From assembly GCF_047511655.1 (NCBI RefSeq), contig NC_133389.1, forward strand, positions 127,231,973 through 127,295,972: a stretch of 64,000 nucleotides of DNA. The letters are read 5' to 3'. The stretch is from Castor canadensis (lineage: Eukaryota > Chordata > Mammalia > Rodentia > Castoridae). Positions 1-11,039 of this stretch are shown here, piece by piece. Each line of letters begins with the position of its first letter. Within the stretch, counting starts at the first letter, position 1. Position numbers and translations under genes: made by a program. Under the pieces are notes generated by a model, which was not told where the DNA came from, made no database searches, and saw only the letters and a program-made list of their open reading frames with translations.

Positions 1-88
1 TGGGCTATAGCTCAATGGTACAGTGCTTGCCTGGCGTGTGTGAGGCCCAGCTTTGATCCACAGCACTGTCAAAACAGAGAAAAATTAA
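1..88 (+). repeat. ID-like tRNA-derived SINE (cut by window start)
   Basis: Begins gggctatagctcaatgg (A-box-like) and ends with a B-box-like tttgatcca and an A-rich tail. It is typical of the ID-like units found throughout the window and is truncated by the window edge or close to it. Confidence 0.8.
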
Positions 89-680
89 ATGTGTTTTAAG
101 TAACAGCATCTATTTGGTCATTTATAATCAAATGGTAGAGTGTAAAGGTAATAAAACCAACACTGACTACTCATAAGGTAGTAGAGGACAAGGGATATAA
201 ACACCTAATTAAATTACAACTAACTATGTACTATGAAATGACCCTCATTTTCTCTAAAGCACAAATTTTTGTACCTAAATTGCATATAATTCACTCTATT
301 AAAAGGGAGTATTTTTTGTTATCAAGTAGATGACTACTGTTCACCTAACAGTGAGCAGAGCATGACTAGTTTCTCTTGCTTTGACAAAGCAAGAAAGGAA
401 TTTCGTTTAGGTAATTCTGCACGGTGCATAATAAAACAATTGACTTAAAGACAATACAATTGCTAAGAACCTATTTAAAAGGTTGTGCTTCTTTCCCTTA
501 TCAGCATTCTTACTTTTGAAAAGTCCAGCTGAAATTAAAAGTCTGGCTTGGGTTAGTTGGCCACTTCCTGGGTCTACCTGGCAGAGAAGTAGATAATGTC
601 CCCTTCATAATCCTGGAATAAAAGGAGTAAACTGGATAATATTCCCTTAACAAGAATACACACAATAGGGAAGAGAGAAT
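89..680. other. No gene or recognised repeat
   Basis: AT-rich OLA1 intron 4 sequence. The only local structure noted is a 10-bp-stem hairpin at 374-394. Confidence 0.6.
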
Positions 681-681
681 T

Positions 682-815
682 GCACACTAAGAAATTAGTT
701 TAGAAGAATGGAAATATAATGGAGGGATGAATTTGTGCAAGGCATACTGTACACATGTATGGAATTATCACAATGAAATCCTCTCATATTATTAATGTAT
801 GCCAATCAAAAGTCA
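682..815 (+). mobile_element. L1 3'-terminus fragment
   Basis: Contains gcatactgtacacatgtatg and tatcacaatgaaatcc, then a trailing ttattaatgtatgccaat. This is a diverged version of the L1 ends at 3040-3128 and 62730-62815. Confidence 0.6.
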
Positions 816-1091
816 GTAAAATTTTAAAAAGAAATTTGTTTGTTATTAACACAAACAGGCATAACAGCAACCCTTCCTTCCCCTCAGCCTTTTCTCTTTC
901 TCTCAATATACACACACAAATACATGCACATGTTTCACTACTGAAGTTTGTCAGAAGTTATTTTATGATAAAACAGAACATGCAAACATAAGGCTATAGG
1001 AACAATCAAGGAAATAACAGAACCCACATACACTCAGTGATCTGACAGTAAACTCCTTAACTAAATCATTCTGGTAGAACCATCAAGAATA

Positions 1092-1300
1092 GCCTAGACT
1101 GATGACATACTCCTATAATCCCAGCATGAGGGAGGCAGAAGCAAGGAGGACTGAGAGTTAAAGGCCAGCCTGGGCTACACAGTGACACCCTGCCTCAAAA
1201 AAAAAACAGGACTGGGGATATAGTTCAGTAGTGGAACACTTGTCTACCATGCACAAGTATCTGGGTTCAATCCTCAGAAATGAAAAAGAAAAAGAAAAAA
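1092..1300 (+). repeat. Composite SINE: 7SL-derived unit plus ID-like unit
   Basis: Left unit contains cctataatcccagcatgagg and ccagcctgggctacacagtg followed by an A-run. The right unit is ggggatatagttcagtagtgg to gggttcaatcctcag with a (gaaaaa)n tail. Confidence 0.8.
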
Positions 1301-1531
1301 CAAAGGCGCCATCATGATTACCTCATCTTACAAACATTTACAAAGCTAGAAATAGATTACTAATACTCCTGATATCACAACATTCTAAACCAAAGTCATC
1401 CTCTTATCATTTCAATAAATGTACAACTAGGAAATTTTATTTGAATCATTTGTGCTTATCTAAAACTGGTATTTATAATGGAAACCCCCTCATGCTTTAA
1501 AAATTAGAATAACATATACTCACTTTTTTTA

Positions 1532-1668
1532 CTTTGTTTTTTTAAAGACAAGGTCTTGCTATGTTGCCCGTGCTGGCCTAGAACTTCTGGGCTCAAGCAA
1601 TCCTCCTGCCTCAGCCTCCAAAGCAGCTAGGACTACAGGTGTGCATGCCACCATGCCCAGCTACGTAT
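1532..1668 (-). repeat. 7SL-derived (B1/Alu-like) SINE
   Basis: Reverse complement of a B1-like unit: tcttgctatgttgcccgtg, then tcctcctgcctcagcctcc and ccaccatgcccagc, preceded by a T-run. Confidence 0.85.
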
Positions 1669-2105
1669 TCACTTCTTAAAAAGCCAAGGCTCTAAAGAAA
1701 AAGCAAAAGTCATCCATCACTCTCTGCACCTCAATTCTATTCTTCAAAAATCAACAAGCTGATGTAACTTCATTAAGTTTCTTTTCTATGGGTAAAGTGT
1801 AGAGTTGGACTGTCCAATTATTAAGTACTATTAAGTTATTAAGCTATTAACTCCTTGAAATGTAATTAATAGTCCTAATGGAGACGTCTATACAACAGAC
1901 TTCAAAGACACAGTACCAAAAAGTTAAGTATTTCAAATTTACATATTACATGTTGAAATAATATTTTTATGTTAAACATGTTATTAAAATTAAATTTACC
2001 TGTTTCTTTTTACTTTTTAATGTGATAATCAGGAATTTTTAAATTACACATTAAAATGTGATTCACATATATGCTCATATTTCTACTAGTCAGTGCTGGC
2101 ACAAA
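1669..2105. other. No gene or recognised repeat
   Basis: AT-rich intronic sequence with no feature I can support. Confidence 0.55.
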
Positions 2106-2109
2106 GGGT

Positions 2110-2312
2110 AAAAGTACATTTTAGTGTCAGACTGCTATATTAAATATAATTCCCAACTATACCATCTACCAGCTATTGTAACCTTGGGCAAGTTTCCTAA
2201 CAGCTTTATATCCATTCTGACTTCTTCTGAGGATTAAATGAAATTCTTCACATAAAGCAATCAGCACAGAGCCTGGCATATAGTAAATGTTCAATAAATA
2301 CTTAATGGTGAT
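2110..2312 (+). repeat. MIR SINE
   Basis: Matches the MIR core and tail: ctattgtaaccttgggcaag, ttctgaggattaaatgaaa and cagagcctggcatatagtaa, then ttcaataaata. Ancient mammalian repeat. Confidence 0.85.
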
Positions 2313-2567
2313 ATGCCAACAAAACCATCCTTATTGTTTCAAAATTATTACAACCTATGTCTTTAGAAGTATCTTTTGATATGTTTATAGATCACTATTG
2401 TGCACAGCAGATATTCTCTGAAAATGAATGTACATCATATTTTCTCTCTCAAACACAGAGAGAGAAAGAGAGAGATGGTTCTCAAACATTCAGATCTAAA
2501 ATACATGAAAGCAGCATGATATGATGGAAAGACTAGAAAGACAAAGGACTTTAAAGAACAAAGACAG

Positions 2568-2642
2568 GGGCTGGGGGTGTAGTGCATAGTAGAAGCCATG
2601 CTTAACATGCAGACCCCAGCACCAAAAAGACAAAAAAGGAGG
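2568..2642 (+). repeat. ID-like SINE
   Basis: Unit with ggggctgggggtgtagtgca and cagaccccagcaccaaaaag, followed by a purine-rich stretch to about 2680. Confidence 0.7.
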
Positions 2643-2684
2643 AGGAGAGAGAAGATGAAGGACAAGAAGGAGAAGGAAGGCAGG

Positions 2685-2860
2685 CTCTGTGGTCAGTTTA
2701 CTAGCTATGAATCTTAGAAAACTACTTAACCTCTCAGCCTCAATTTCCTCATTTGTACAATTGGGATAACACCAATCCTGCAAAATTGTCAAGATTACAA
2801 TAGAATAATGTATTTCAAAGATACTACCTTAATACCTAACACATACCAAGTGTTTAACAA
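2685..2860 (+). repeat. MIR SINE
   Basis: Contains actacttaacctctcagcct, caatttcctcatttgtacaa and ttgggataa, the MIR core in forward orientation. Confidence 0.8.
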
Positions 2861-2895
2861 TCATTTTGTGATGGAGGTGAATATGATTTAAGTTT

Positions 2896-2960
2896 TATAT
2901 ATATGTGTATATATACATATATGTACATACACACACATACACATATATATATATACATAT
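2896..2960. repeat. TA/CA simple repeat
   Basis: Alternating (ta)n, (tg)n and (ca)n tracts with few interruptions; also suggests an expanded L1 3'-UTR segment because an L1 end follows. Confidence 0.85.
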
Positions 2961-3130
2961 GAAAACAGCATAATGAAACCCACAAAAACTGTTAAAAGGG
3001 TAGGGGGAGGGAGGTTAAGAAAGAATAATATAGACAGGGTGAATTTAATCAAAGTACATTGTATGCATGTATGTAAAATCACAATGAAACCCTTTTGTAC
3101 AACAAATTCATGCTAATAAAAATATATAAA
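2961..3130 (+). mobile_element. L1 3'-end fragment
   Basis: Contains gtgaatttaatcaaagtaca, aatcacaatgaaacccttttg and tacaacaaattcatgctaata, then A-rich sequence. A partial extra copy of the terminus (cataatgaaacccac) sits at about 2968-2982. Confidence 0.75.
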
Positions 3131-3334
3131 GTATATGGGAGGATCTGTATAGGTTCTTAAAGACATTCATTTCCCTTCTTCTGGCAATAAACATAAAATG
3201 CCAATAATTCAGACATAAGCTATAATGATCTTAATACTAAATTGTCTGTTATGCTGTAGTGCCAAAGCCTGTTAATACTCTGATGAGGTAGGGGATTTTT
3301 TTGTTTTTATTTTGTGGGGTGATTGTTGCTCCTG

Positions 3335-3468
3335 TTATTTGAGACAGGGTCTCATCATGGAGCTCAGGTTGGCCTAAAACTTACTATAGCCCATGCTGGG
3401 CTAGAACTGATTTTCCTGCCTTTGCCTTCTGAGTGCTGAGTGCATGCACCAATACAACAGCTCTGAAA
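3335..3468 (-). repeat. 7SL-derived (B1-like) SINE
   Basis: Reverse B1-like unit with gagacagggtctcatcatgg, then an internally extended tail through gctgggctagaactgatttt and gtgcatgcacc. Confidence 0.75.
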
Positions 3469-3469
3469 A

Positions 3470-4385
3470 GATAATTTTAAAATATGCTAAAACTCAATAG
3501 TTATCTATATCCCTTCTATGAACTAGAACTATAAACTTGTATTATCATATAACGGTAACAGTAAATACTCCAAAAAGATAAAACTTTTAGAAAAAAAAAA
3601 TCTAATTCTATGTCCTTTATCAAGAGTTATAAAACGGCATCCTTACTCCCATTTCCTCCACAGAAAGCAGAAAATGTTTCTTTTTCCCCCATTTCTCCCT
3701 ACTTTTATCCTGTTATACTAAATTCCTCTCCTAATATACTTTGCTATCGCTTTCACAAAAAAAATAAGAGAGTTTTAAGAGAGGTAAAAAGACTGCTTCC
3801 AAATTACTGCCTTTTATGAAAAAAGAATACATAGGGCTATACGTCAGGCCTCTTCTTCAATTTAGAACTAGGAAAGGGTATCTCTTCTGATACACTTGTC
3901 TACATACATATATTCCATTTGTCATAAGTATTTATCTTTTTAGTGGCTGGCTTACTTCATACCTCATTATTATATCATTGTCCATAATAAAGAAGCACTA
4001 GAGCTTGTTGAACTGCTTCCTATTTATGGGAATTTATTATTTATAACTTTTAAAAATTATAGATGATATTGCTAATTAATATTCTTCCACCAGGTTCTTT
4101 TCTGCACATATCTGGTTATTTCTCTAACAGATATGCTCAGCAGAATTATAATGCAAACGAATATATAATATACATTTAGAATTCTATTAGATACATCCAA
4201 GCCTCCCTCTTCATCCCCATGAAGGTATTTTTTTATTCATTTTAGATAAGTCATATATTGGAGTATATTAAACAGAAGTTCAAAGAGAAAATGGATATGA
4301 TTATACATAATAAATATTATTACTGCCTACCTTTCAATTCCTCATTTTGTTTTCATTAAGTGATGCTATTTATTAGTTTCTATAG
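3470..4385. other. No gene or confidently recognised repeat
   Basis: AT-rich. A stretch around 3940-4000 (ggctggcttacttcat) looks weakly like reversed L1, but too weakly to call. Confidence 0.5.
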
Positions 4386-4389
4386 AGCA

Positions 4390-4582
4390 AGTGTTGGCAA
4401 ATTTTTTTTTTAAATGGGTCAGACAGTAAACACGTTGCACTGTTGCATATTCTGGGTGCATGTGTGTGTTTATGTATGTTATACCCTGTATATGCTGTAA
4501 TGCTTTAAAAATGTGAAAATCGTTCGTGGCTCTAGGGTTATACAAAAATAAGCCATAAGCTCTTAGGACCCCTGTTCTAGAG
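4390..4582 (+). mobile_element. hAT-type DNA transposon fossil (probable)
   Basis: Begins gtgttggcaaattttttttt and continues gggtcagacagtaaacacgt, with gtggctctagggttatacaa and gacccctgttc near the end. This resembles a widespread mammalian hAT nonautonomous element; the exact family is not assigned. Confidence 0.55.
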
Positions 4583-4739
4583 TTTCTTCATGCAATAGAA
4601 GCACTTGGGCATATAATGACTATATGTCATCTTTGTTGAAATTTTTCTCATCAGTCTTTTCCTTTCATTTTTTCCATTCTTAGGTACCTAGAAAGTTTTT
4701 ATCTTCCCTAAGGTCAGGTAAATTTACCGACTTTTTCTT

Positions 4740-5075
4740 CTAGCTTATTTTTCTGTTTCTACTGAGGTATAAAATACATTAATATGATGAAAAATACACA
4801 CATATCTAAAATGTACATCTAGATTCATTTGTACATGCAGTTACACTTGTGCAACAACCATGTAAATCAAAATGTAGAGCCAACCTTTCCAGGGTGATCA
4901 CTATTCTGACTTGTAGCATCATCAGTTAGTTTTATTTATTCTTTAACTTCACATAAATGTAACCACACATTCTGTATTCTTTTGTACCTCCTCCTTTCTT
5001 TCACTATCATGTCTATGAGATTCATTCCCATTATTGTGTATTTTGGTTTTCATGATTTGTAAGTTTGTTAAGCCA
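4740..5075 (-). mobile_element. Ancient L1 (L1M-type) fragment, reversed
   Basis: Contains tactgaggtataaaatacat, gtacatgcagttacactt, caaccatgtaaatcaaaatg and ttcattcccattattgtgt, the usual reverse complement of an old L1 3' region. Confidence 0.65.
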
Positions 5076-5164
5076 CAAACTTGGATTTTATCTATTCAGG
5101 ATTATGTCATTTAGTTTACAAAGCTGAAGTTGTTATAAGCAACTACATACATATCAACACATTC

Positions 5165-5278
5165 TGAGTAGATTTTATTTTTATATTTTATTATCATATT
5201 ATTGTTGTACTGGGGTTCACTGTGACATTTACAAAGGTTCTTACAATATATCATAGTTGAATTCGCCCCCTCCTCTGA
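5165..5278 (-). mobile_element. L1 3'-terminus, reversed
   Basis: Reads tattattgttgtactgggg, gtgacatttacaaaggttct and atcatagttgaattcgcccc. It is the reverse complement of the L1 end seen on the plus strand at 56750-56830. Confidence 0.75.
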
Positions 5279-5279
5279 A

Positions 5280-6435
5280 TAGGTTTGAGTGGGAAGAAAT
5301 CTGAGGCAGAAAGCAGCCATGAAGTTTTTGTGGTAGTTCATGGAGGAAGTAGTAAAAGCTGGATTTCAGAAAACTGTCTGTAGTAGTTGAGGGAAAAAGC
5401 AAATTTGAAAGACTGTGTGAAGAAGGATTATGACATAACATTAGTTTCTTTCATCTTCAACAAACTTAATTCTCCTCAGATAAATCTGTTTGCCAAAGAT
5501 TAAACACAAAATAGGGAAGCAGGTACTATGTTATGGGAAGGAATTATTTTTAAATTCCTACATGCAGTAGCTTCTCTAAAATGAAATGTCTATTTATATA
5601 ATTCTCTAGGGTACAGTAGGCCAATGGGACTTGTTTTCCTCAATTTTGAGAAGCAATATAAATCCCATTGTTAGATTTCTAAAGCTTGGAACATAATGAG
5701 GTTATTGATTTCACTGGGTCTACCGCTTTTCAAAACATTAGAAATTTTGAAATAATACAGCAACAGGAAGTTAAGGCATTTATTTGTGTGTTATCTAAGG
5801 AACTGTATGTTGGGCAGTATCACTACATCTACTGTCAAGCTATTTAGGGATAACACTTATGAAAGTTTCTGAACAGATGCTGCTTTCTGACCTATAGGAC
5901 AGTTTGTTCCCAATTTACCTCTGATATACAGAACTGTTAACTACAAAGTATATACCTTAAAGTTTAAAGTTATACTGATCAGAAACAAAATCTCAAATGC
6001 AACTTGATTATTTTCAACTAAGTCCATGTGTACACATATTCTGTATGAGATGACGGTGGTAACGTTGGGAACAGGGGATAAAATGCCTGACTTTCCTGAG
6101 TCCCATTCACCAGTTGCTTTCTATAGCTACATTTTCTGCCTATGGACTTATTTTGAACTTTTGATGTAAAATTTCAATTTGAGTTCTTATTTTGCTCTGC
6201 TGACTTCTCAAAGGAATTTCAACTGTCTTACAATAAAAGACAAGTATCTTAAAATAATTGGAAAATGATGAGAGCCAATTAACAAGAATACAGATTAAAG
6301 AGAGAAGGGTAGATGGATGGTCTGGAGCCTAAGTACATGGTAATATATAAACTGTGCCAAATAAAACACTGAAATTGACAATAAATCAATTGAGCATCAT
6401 AACAGCCAAGGCAAAGAAAAAATTATGACTTGTTT
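5280..6435. other. No gene or recognised repeat
   Basis: About 1.15 kb of intron 4 without a recognisable element. It may be unique sequence. Confidence 0.5.
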
Positions 6436-6439
6436 ATTT

Positions 6440-6712
6440 TTAATGTATATGTGATATACATGATTCCATTTATATGAAACTCAAAACAGTGGTTGCCAGG
6501 CACTAGAGGGAGGAGAAAATGGGGAGGTTCTGCTTACAGGGACAGGGTTGCACCTTGGGATGATAAAAAGGCTCTAGAAATGGATGGTGGTAGCTGTTGC
6601 ACAACATGAAGGCATTTAACACCACTGAACTCTTAAAAATGGTAAAAATGTTCAACTTTATGTTGTGTGTTACTACAATATTTTAAAATCTAAAAAGTAA
6701 AAATATGTTGAA
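6440..6712 (+). mobile_element. Ancient L1 3' end
   Basis: Contains gattccatttatatgaaact, cagtggttgccaggcacta and ccactgaactcttaaaaatgg, characteristic of old L1M 3' UTRs. Confidence 0.75.
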
Positions 6713-6720
6713 ATTTCAAC

Positions 6721-6906
6721 TCTATATTCACAAAAAATAAAGCAGCATTAAAAATGAGTCTACAGGCACTGACAGAATCTCTTTAAACTTCAAAATAATT
6801 CCGCAAATTTAAAATCTATATTCACAAAAATAAAGCAGCACTAAAAACAATAGTCTATATGCACTGACATAGAAGAATCTCCTATTTAAACCACACAATA
6901 ATTTTG
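6721..6906. repeat. Local tandem duplication, two diverged copies
   Basis: Copy 1 (6721-6808) and copy 2 (6815-6906) both begin tctatattcacaaaaa, and both carry ataaagcagca, a gcactgaca block and a later aataatt. The period is about 94 bp. Differences between the copies show it is not recent. Confidence 0.8.
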
Positions 6907-7020
6907 TAAGGCAATTCACTACTGTTGTCCCCATTTTACAAGAAAAATTGAGGTTCAGAGATACAATCTCTTTCACCCTTATGTAGTTAGCAAGCGGAAA
7001 TGATATTCACATTTGGGATT
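6885..7020 (-). repeat. MIR SINE
   Basis: Reverse MIR: ttgtccccattttacaagaa, aaattgaggttcagagatac and atgtagttagcaagcgga. Confidence 0.8.
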
Positions 7021-7029
7021 GATTCCAAA

Positions 7030-7112
7030 GAGTGGCTCAGTGATAGAATGTTGCCTAGCACACATGAGGCCCTGGGTTAGAGGCTTAGCACTCCATACAA
7101 TAAAACAAAGAA
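7030..7112 (+). repeat. ID-like SINE
   Basis: Contains agtggctcagtgatagaatg, acatgaggccctgggttaga and an A-rich tail. Confidence 0.75.
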
Positions 7113-7219
7113 AATTCTCATTTCATTTTACTCTAAGGAGCAGAATAATACAAAAAATAGTTGTACTATAATAACATAATTAGATTTTTTCCCATTATTA
7201 TCTTTAATATCATTTAAAT

Positions 7220-7292
7220 GGTTACTTTTTTGTTTTGTTTTTGGTGCTAGAGATTGAATCTAGGGCTCAGTTACCTATATTCCCAGTCCCTA
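7220..7292 (-). repeat. ID-like SINE, reversed
   Basis: Begins ttttggtgctagagattgaa and ends with ttcccagtccc. Confidence 0.65.
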
Positions 7293-7299
7293 AACAGTT

Positions 7300-7626
7300 A
7301 CTAATTTTTAAGGGACTACTTTGAAAATATCTCCTGAACATCACACACTGCATTTCTGCTTCAAAGTAAATAAAAGTTTAGGCAATTGTTTTTAATTTTA
7401 AAATGTGGCCTCAGCTCATGTAAATGACTAACTTGAAGAGGAAATGAGGATAATTAGCTTCAAAAGATTTAAAAACAAATAAACACAAAAAGACCCAGTA
7501 TCATCTTTGGCGATCACAGGTAAAACAAATGGATAAAGTACATTCTAAATGCAAGAAAACTAATGGCAGTGTTTTTACCAACTTTCTACTTGATTAGAAT
7601 CATCAAATCACATGCGCTTCATTCAA
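7300..7626. other. No gene or recognised repeat
   Basis: AT-rich intronic sequence, nothing supported. Confidence 0.5.
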
Positions 7627-7629
7627 CAA

Positions 7630-7798
7630 TACAGGCCTGGCTCAAGTAGTAAGAACGCCTGCCTAGCAAGCGTGAGGCCCTGAGTTCAAAACCAATGCTG
7701 AGGTCTTGACTGGAGTTGTGGCTCAAGTTGTAGAATGCCCACTTTTCAACCATGAAGCCCTGAGTTCAAACCCCAGTACCACAAAAAAGAAAGCATAC
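7630..7798 (+). repeat. Two ID-like SINEs in tandem
   Basis: Unit 1 (7630-7702) has gcctagcaagcgtgaggccc; unit 2 (7708-7798) has ggctcaagttgtagaatgcc and gttcaaaccccagtaccac with an A-rich tail. Unit 1 lacks its own A-tail. Confidence 0.8.
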
Positions 7799-7879
7799 CA
7801 TACTCAGCAATACAAATGACTCAAAATGAAATACTCTACCTCAGTAGTACTTAAAGAAGCATTCAAACATTGCATTTAT

Positions 7880-7966
7880 ATTTTTTTGGTGGTATTGACA
7901 TTTGAACTCAGGGCTTCATGCTTGCTAGGCAGGTGCTTTACCACTTGAGCCATTCCACCAGGTCTC
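7880..7966 (-). repeat. ID-like SINE, reversed
   Basis: Reads tttggtggtattgacatttg, cagggcttcatgcttgctag and accacttgagccattccacc. Confidence 0.85.
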
Positions 7967-8039
7967 AAACATTGTATTTTAACCCAAATCTTTCAACCTG
8001 TGTCCCATGGACCTCTAACACAGGCATCAAGAGTCAAAG

Positions 8040-8365
8040 CAGAATAGAATGGTGATCACAGAGGATGAGGGGGTGGGGTGGGGGAGGAGGACAACAACAG
8101 TCAAAGGGTACAAAATTCCAATTAGATTGAAGGAATATAGGGGGTATGTGTATGTGTGTGTGTGTGTTTAAGTTCTATTGCACCAAATGGTGAAAACAGT
8201 ACATTTCAAAATTACTAAACAGTAAATTTCAAACATTCTTACCACAAAAAAATGTGTAAGTATTTGAGGCAATGGATTTGTTATCTAGTTCAATTTCATT
8301 ACTTCACATTATATTCACAAGTCTTACCATTTTGTACTCCATAAATGTATATAATTATAAATTAT
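8040..8365 (+). mobile_element. Ancient L1 3' end
   Basis: Contains tcaaagggtacaaaattcca, cttaccacaaaaaaatgtg and tgaggcaatggatttgttat, matching old L1 3' UTRs. It includes a (tg)n microsatellite at 8145-8168. Confidence 0.7.
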
Positions 8366-8369
8366 CAAT

Positions 8370-9055
8370 TTATAGTAAGAGAAGTAAGTGGTAAAAACAA
8401 AACCTACTTTAATCCTTAGAAAATCAACCACCTTTTCTCCATGCTTTGTCACTTTTACCCCAAACACCATTTCTTCCAGGTTTGATAAACACAGAGTTGG
8501 TGTAGCAGAAAAGGCTAAAGCAGTGAAAGAGTAATTTAATCAAAGGCACTGTTACCTTTTAGTTATGTGACTTGAGCAAAATCATTTTACCTATGTATGC
8601 ATGGTTTTCTCATATAAAAATAATTCTAAGACTTACATAAGCAAAGTGCAACAGTCATTATTATTATAAGTGGCACCTATTTGTTTAATCAGATAGGCCT
8701 CGTGCTAGAGATAAGAGTGCTTTTATCTTAACCTACGAACCCGCTTCTCAACTTGGGAACTGTATACTGCTGGAAGAACACAAGAAAGCATGGATTCCCA
8801 AAAATCTTGTTTGAAGTGTTTGGAGCTATACTTTTTACCAAAACCTCCCATGTTCCCCATCCCTGTGTATAGCACTTTTGGGTGAAAAGTGTGACGATTA
8901 CCAGAATCTCACCATTTTCATTACATTCTGTATGTTTTTATATGTTTTAGAAAGAGGCAGCTTTATCCATTAGTTCAAGATTTAATCTGGTTGAAAACAA
9001 AATTTTGCTACAAATTTTTAAAAGATAAACTTTGGAAGGAAAAAAAAAAAAAAGC
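8370..9055. other. No gene or recognised repeat
   Basis: Intron 4 sequence without a supported feature; a short A-run at 9041-9053 precedes the next element. Confidence 0.5.
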
Positions 9056-9057
9056 AA

Positions 9058-9405
9058 CATAAGTTGAAAACCCCTAATCTAAAATTCTGAAATCCAAATT
9101 ACTTAAAAGTCTGAACTTTTTGATGCCACAAATAAAAAACTCCACACCTGCCTCATGAGTCTGGTCATAGTCAAAACACAGGCATAGGGAACATATTGTG
9201 TAAAACTATCATCAGGCTATGTGTATAAGGTGTACACAAAATATAAAAAATGAATTTTGTGTTAGACTTGGGTCCCATTGCTAATGAGACTCAATATTAC
9301 ATACAAATATTCCAAAATCTGGAAACATTTGAAATCCAAAACACTTTTTGTCCTAAGCACTTCATCCTAATACATGTCACACATAATCTGTATTTCCAAA
9401 AAGAA
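9058..9405. mobile_element. DNA-transposon fossil (Tc/mariner-Tigger type, probable)
   Basis: Has ctaaaattctgaaatccaaa near the start and ctggaaacatttgaaatcca near the end. The internal segments ggctatgtgtataaggtgta and gacttgggtcccattgct are well known from a mammalian DNA-transposon family. Family name not assigned. Confidence 0.6.
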
Positions 9406-9439
9406 AAGTGAAAAGAACATTTTGGTATTTAAAAATACC

Positions 9440-9532
9440 TAAGGGCTATGGGTTAAGCACAGTGGTGGAGTGCTTTCCTAGCATGTGAGGCTCTGAGTTT
9501 CATCCCTACCATTAGAGGGGAAAAATTAGCCT
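9440..9532 (+). repeat. ID-like SINE
   Basis: Contains gggctatgggttaagcacag, ctagcatgtgaggctctgag and a terminal A-run. Confidence 0.75.
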
Positions 9533-9639
9533 CACTCCCTCTGGGACCCACAAAACATGTTCAATTCATGGGCCCAGAGGATCTGCTAACAATGTCATTA
9601 GATGTCATCTGTAATATCTTTTCAAAACAAAACAAAAAA

Positions 9640-9870
9640 TACATGCTCCTATTGTTTCATTTATGTAACATTCTCAATAATAAAAAAATACTAATGAGGA
9701 AGAGATGAGCAGTTGTAGGGATAAGGGTGGGACAGCATAAGGGAGGTTTTTGTAATGGTAAAAGTGTTCAGTACCCTGAAAATTACAGAAAAATCTATAT
9801 ATATGTTAAAAGCCATGGAACTATACACCATAAGCAAGCTAATTTTACTAAATGATAATTATAAAAATAA
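9640..9870 (+). mobile_element. Ancient L1 3' end
   Basis: Reads tttttgtaatggtaaaagtg, agtaccctgaaaattac and ccatggaactatacaccata, as in old L1 3' UTRs. Confidence 0.6.
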
Positions 9871-9879
9871 GTAAGATGT

Positions 9880-10490
9880 ACAAAAAATAGATCATTTGAT
9901 AAATGCATAACCATGAGACCATCACCACAGCCAAGATTGTGAACATACTCATCACCCTCAAGAATTTCCTCGTGCTCCTTTTAATTCCTCCCTTGATGAC
10001 AGGCAACCACTGATGTTTTCTGATAGATTAGCTTGCATTTTCTATAATGTTATATAAATGGAATCATAGGAGACAGTCTTTTCTCTGACTTCTCTTTTTC
10101 CATTCAGCATTTTTTTTTTGGCAGTGCTGGTGTTTGAATCCAGGGCCTCTCACTTCCTAGATTGGTGTTCTACCACTTGAGCCATGCCCCCAGCTCTTTT
10201 ATGTTTTAATAATTTTTAAATTGTCTTCTAATTTTTTTTAAATTTTAATTATTAAAATTTTTTAAAATTTTTCAGACCACAATCCTCCTTCCTATGACTC
10301 CTATGTAACTGGGATTATAGGCTCATAGCACCATGCCCAGCTTACTTACTGAGATAAGTCTCACTAGCTTTTTCTTGGGGCTGACCTCCAACAGCGATCC
10401 TCCCGAGCAGCTGGGATTACTGGCATGCACCATCATACCAGACCCCCATTCAACACTACTACTTTGAGATTCATCTATGTTGCTGTGTAT
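9880..10490 (-). mobile_element. Ancient L1 fragment split by a SINE insertion
   Basis: Parts 9880-10113 (accatcaccacagccaagat, caggcaaccactgatgtttt) and 10445-10490 (actttgagattcatctatgt) belong together and are separated by the composite SINE at 10114-10442. Confidence 0.7.
10114..10442 (-). repeat. Composite SINE trimer, reversed (ID plus two 7SL units)
   Basis: Low-coordinate ID-like unit (ttggcagtgctggtgtttga, accacttgagccatgccccc), then an AT-rich spacer, then two reversed 7SL-derived pieces ending in gggattataggctcatagc and gggattactggcatgcacc. Confidence 0.8.
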
Positions 10491-10502
10491 AGCAAAAAAA
10501 AT

Positions 10503-10835
10503 TTTAGCCAGGCAAGATGGCTCACATTTATTTCCAGATTCTCAGGAAGTGGAGATCAGGAAGACCAAGGTTAAAGGACAGTCCCAGTTCCAGGCCAACC
10601 CAGGCAAAAATTTAGTGAGATACCATCTCAACCTATAAGCAGGGCACAGACAGTGGCATACCTATCACCTCAGCTATGCAGGAGGTGTAAACAGGAAGAC
10701 TGTGGACCAAACCAGCTTTGACAAAAATAAGACCCTATTTGAAAAAAAAGCAAAAACAGCTGGGTGCATGGCTCAAGTGAGAACACGTCATCTAACAATC
10801 ATGAGGCCCTGAGTTCAAACCCCAGTACCACTATT
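10503..10835 (+). repeat. Composite SINE trimer (7SL-7SL-ID)
   Basis: Unit 1 gccaggcaagatggctcaca; unit 2 gtggcatacctatcacctca to aagaccctatttg; unit 3 gctgggtgcatggctcaagt to gttcaaaccccagtacca. The three modules are in the same order as in the trimers at 23021 and 50570. Confidence 0.85.
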
Positions 10836-11039
10836 CTGTATTTTTTATGCTCCAACTTCATACAGCATGTTAGAAATATATACTTGTAACAAAATGAAAT
10901 TTTAAACTCTTGGTGCCTTACTCCCGCTTGGATTTCTTAAAACATAAAAATGCAATGCAACTGAATAACTGCAAAAGAAGCTCCCGGAACAATTTAATGT
11001 ACCTCCACCCTCACCTGATTGAAACCATTTACATTACTC

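Noticed and set aside
1-88. tRNA gene-like A and B boxes here and in dozens of similar units
   Set aside because: The units are dispersed, have A-tails and target duplications, and cannot fold into a normal tRNA. They are SINEs, not tRNA genes.
374-394. Perfect 10-bp-stem inverted repeat as a possible hairpin RNA
   Set aside because: A one-base loop and lack of a longer stem make a microRNA or structured RNA unlikely.
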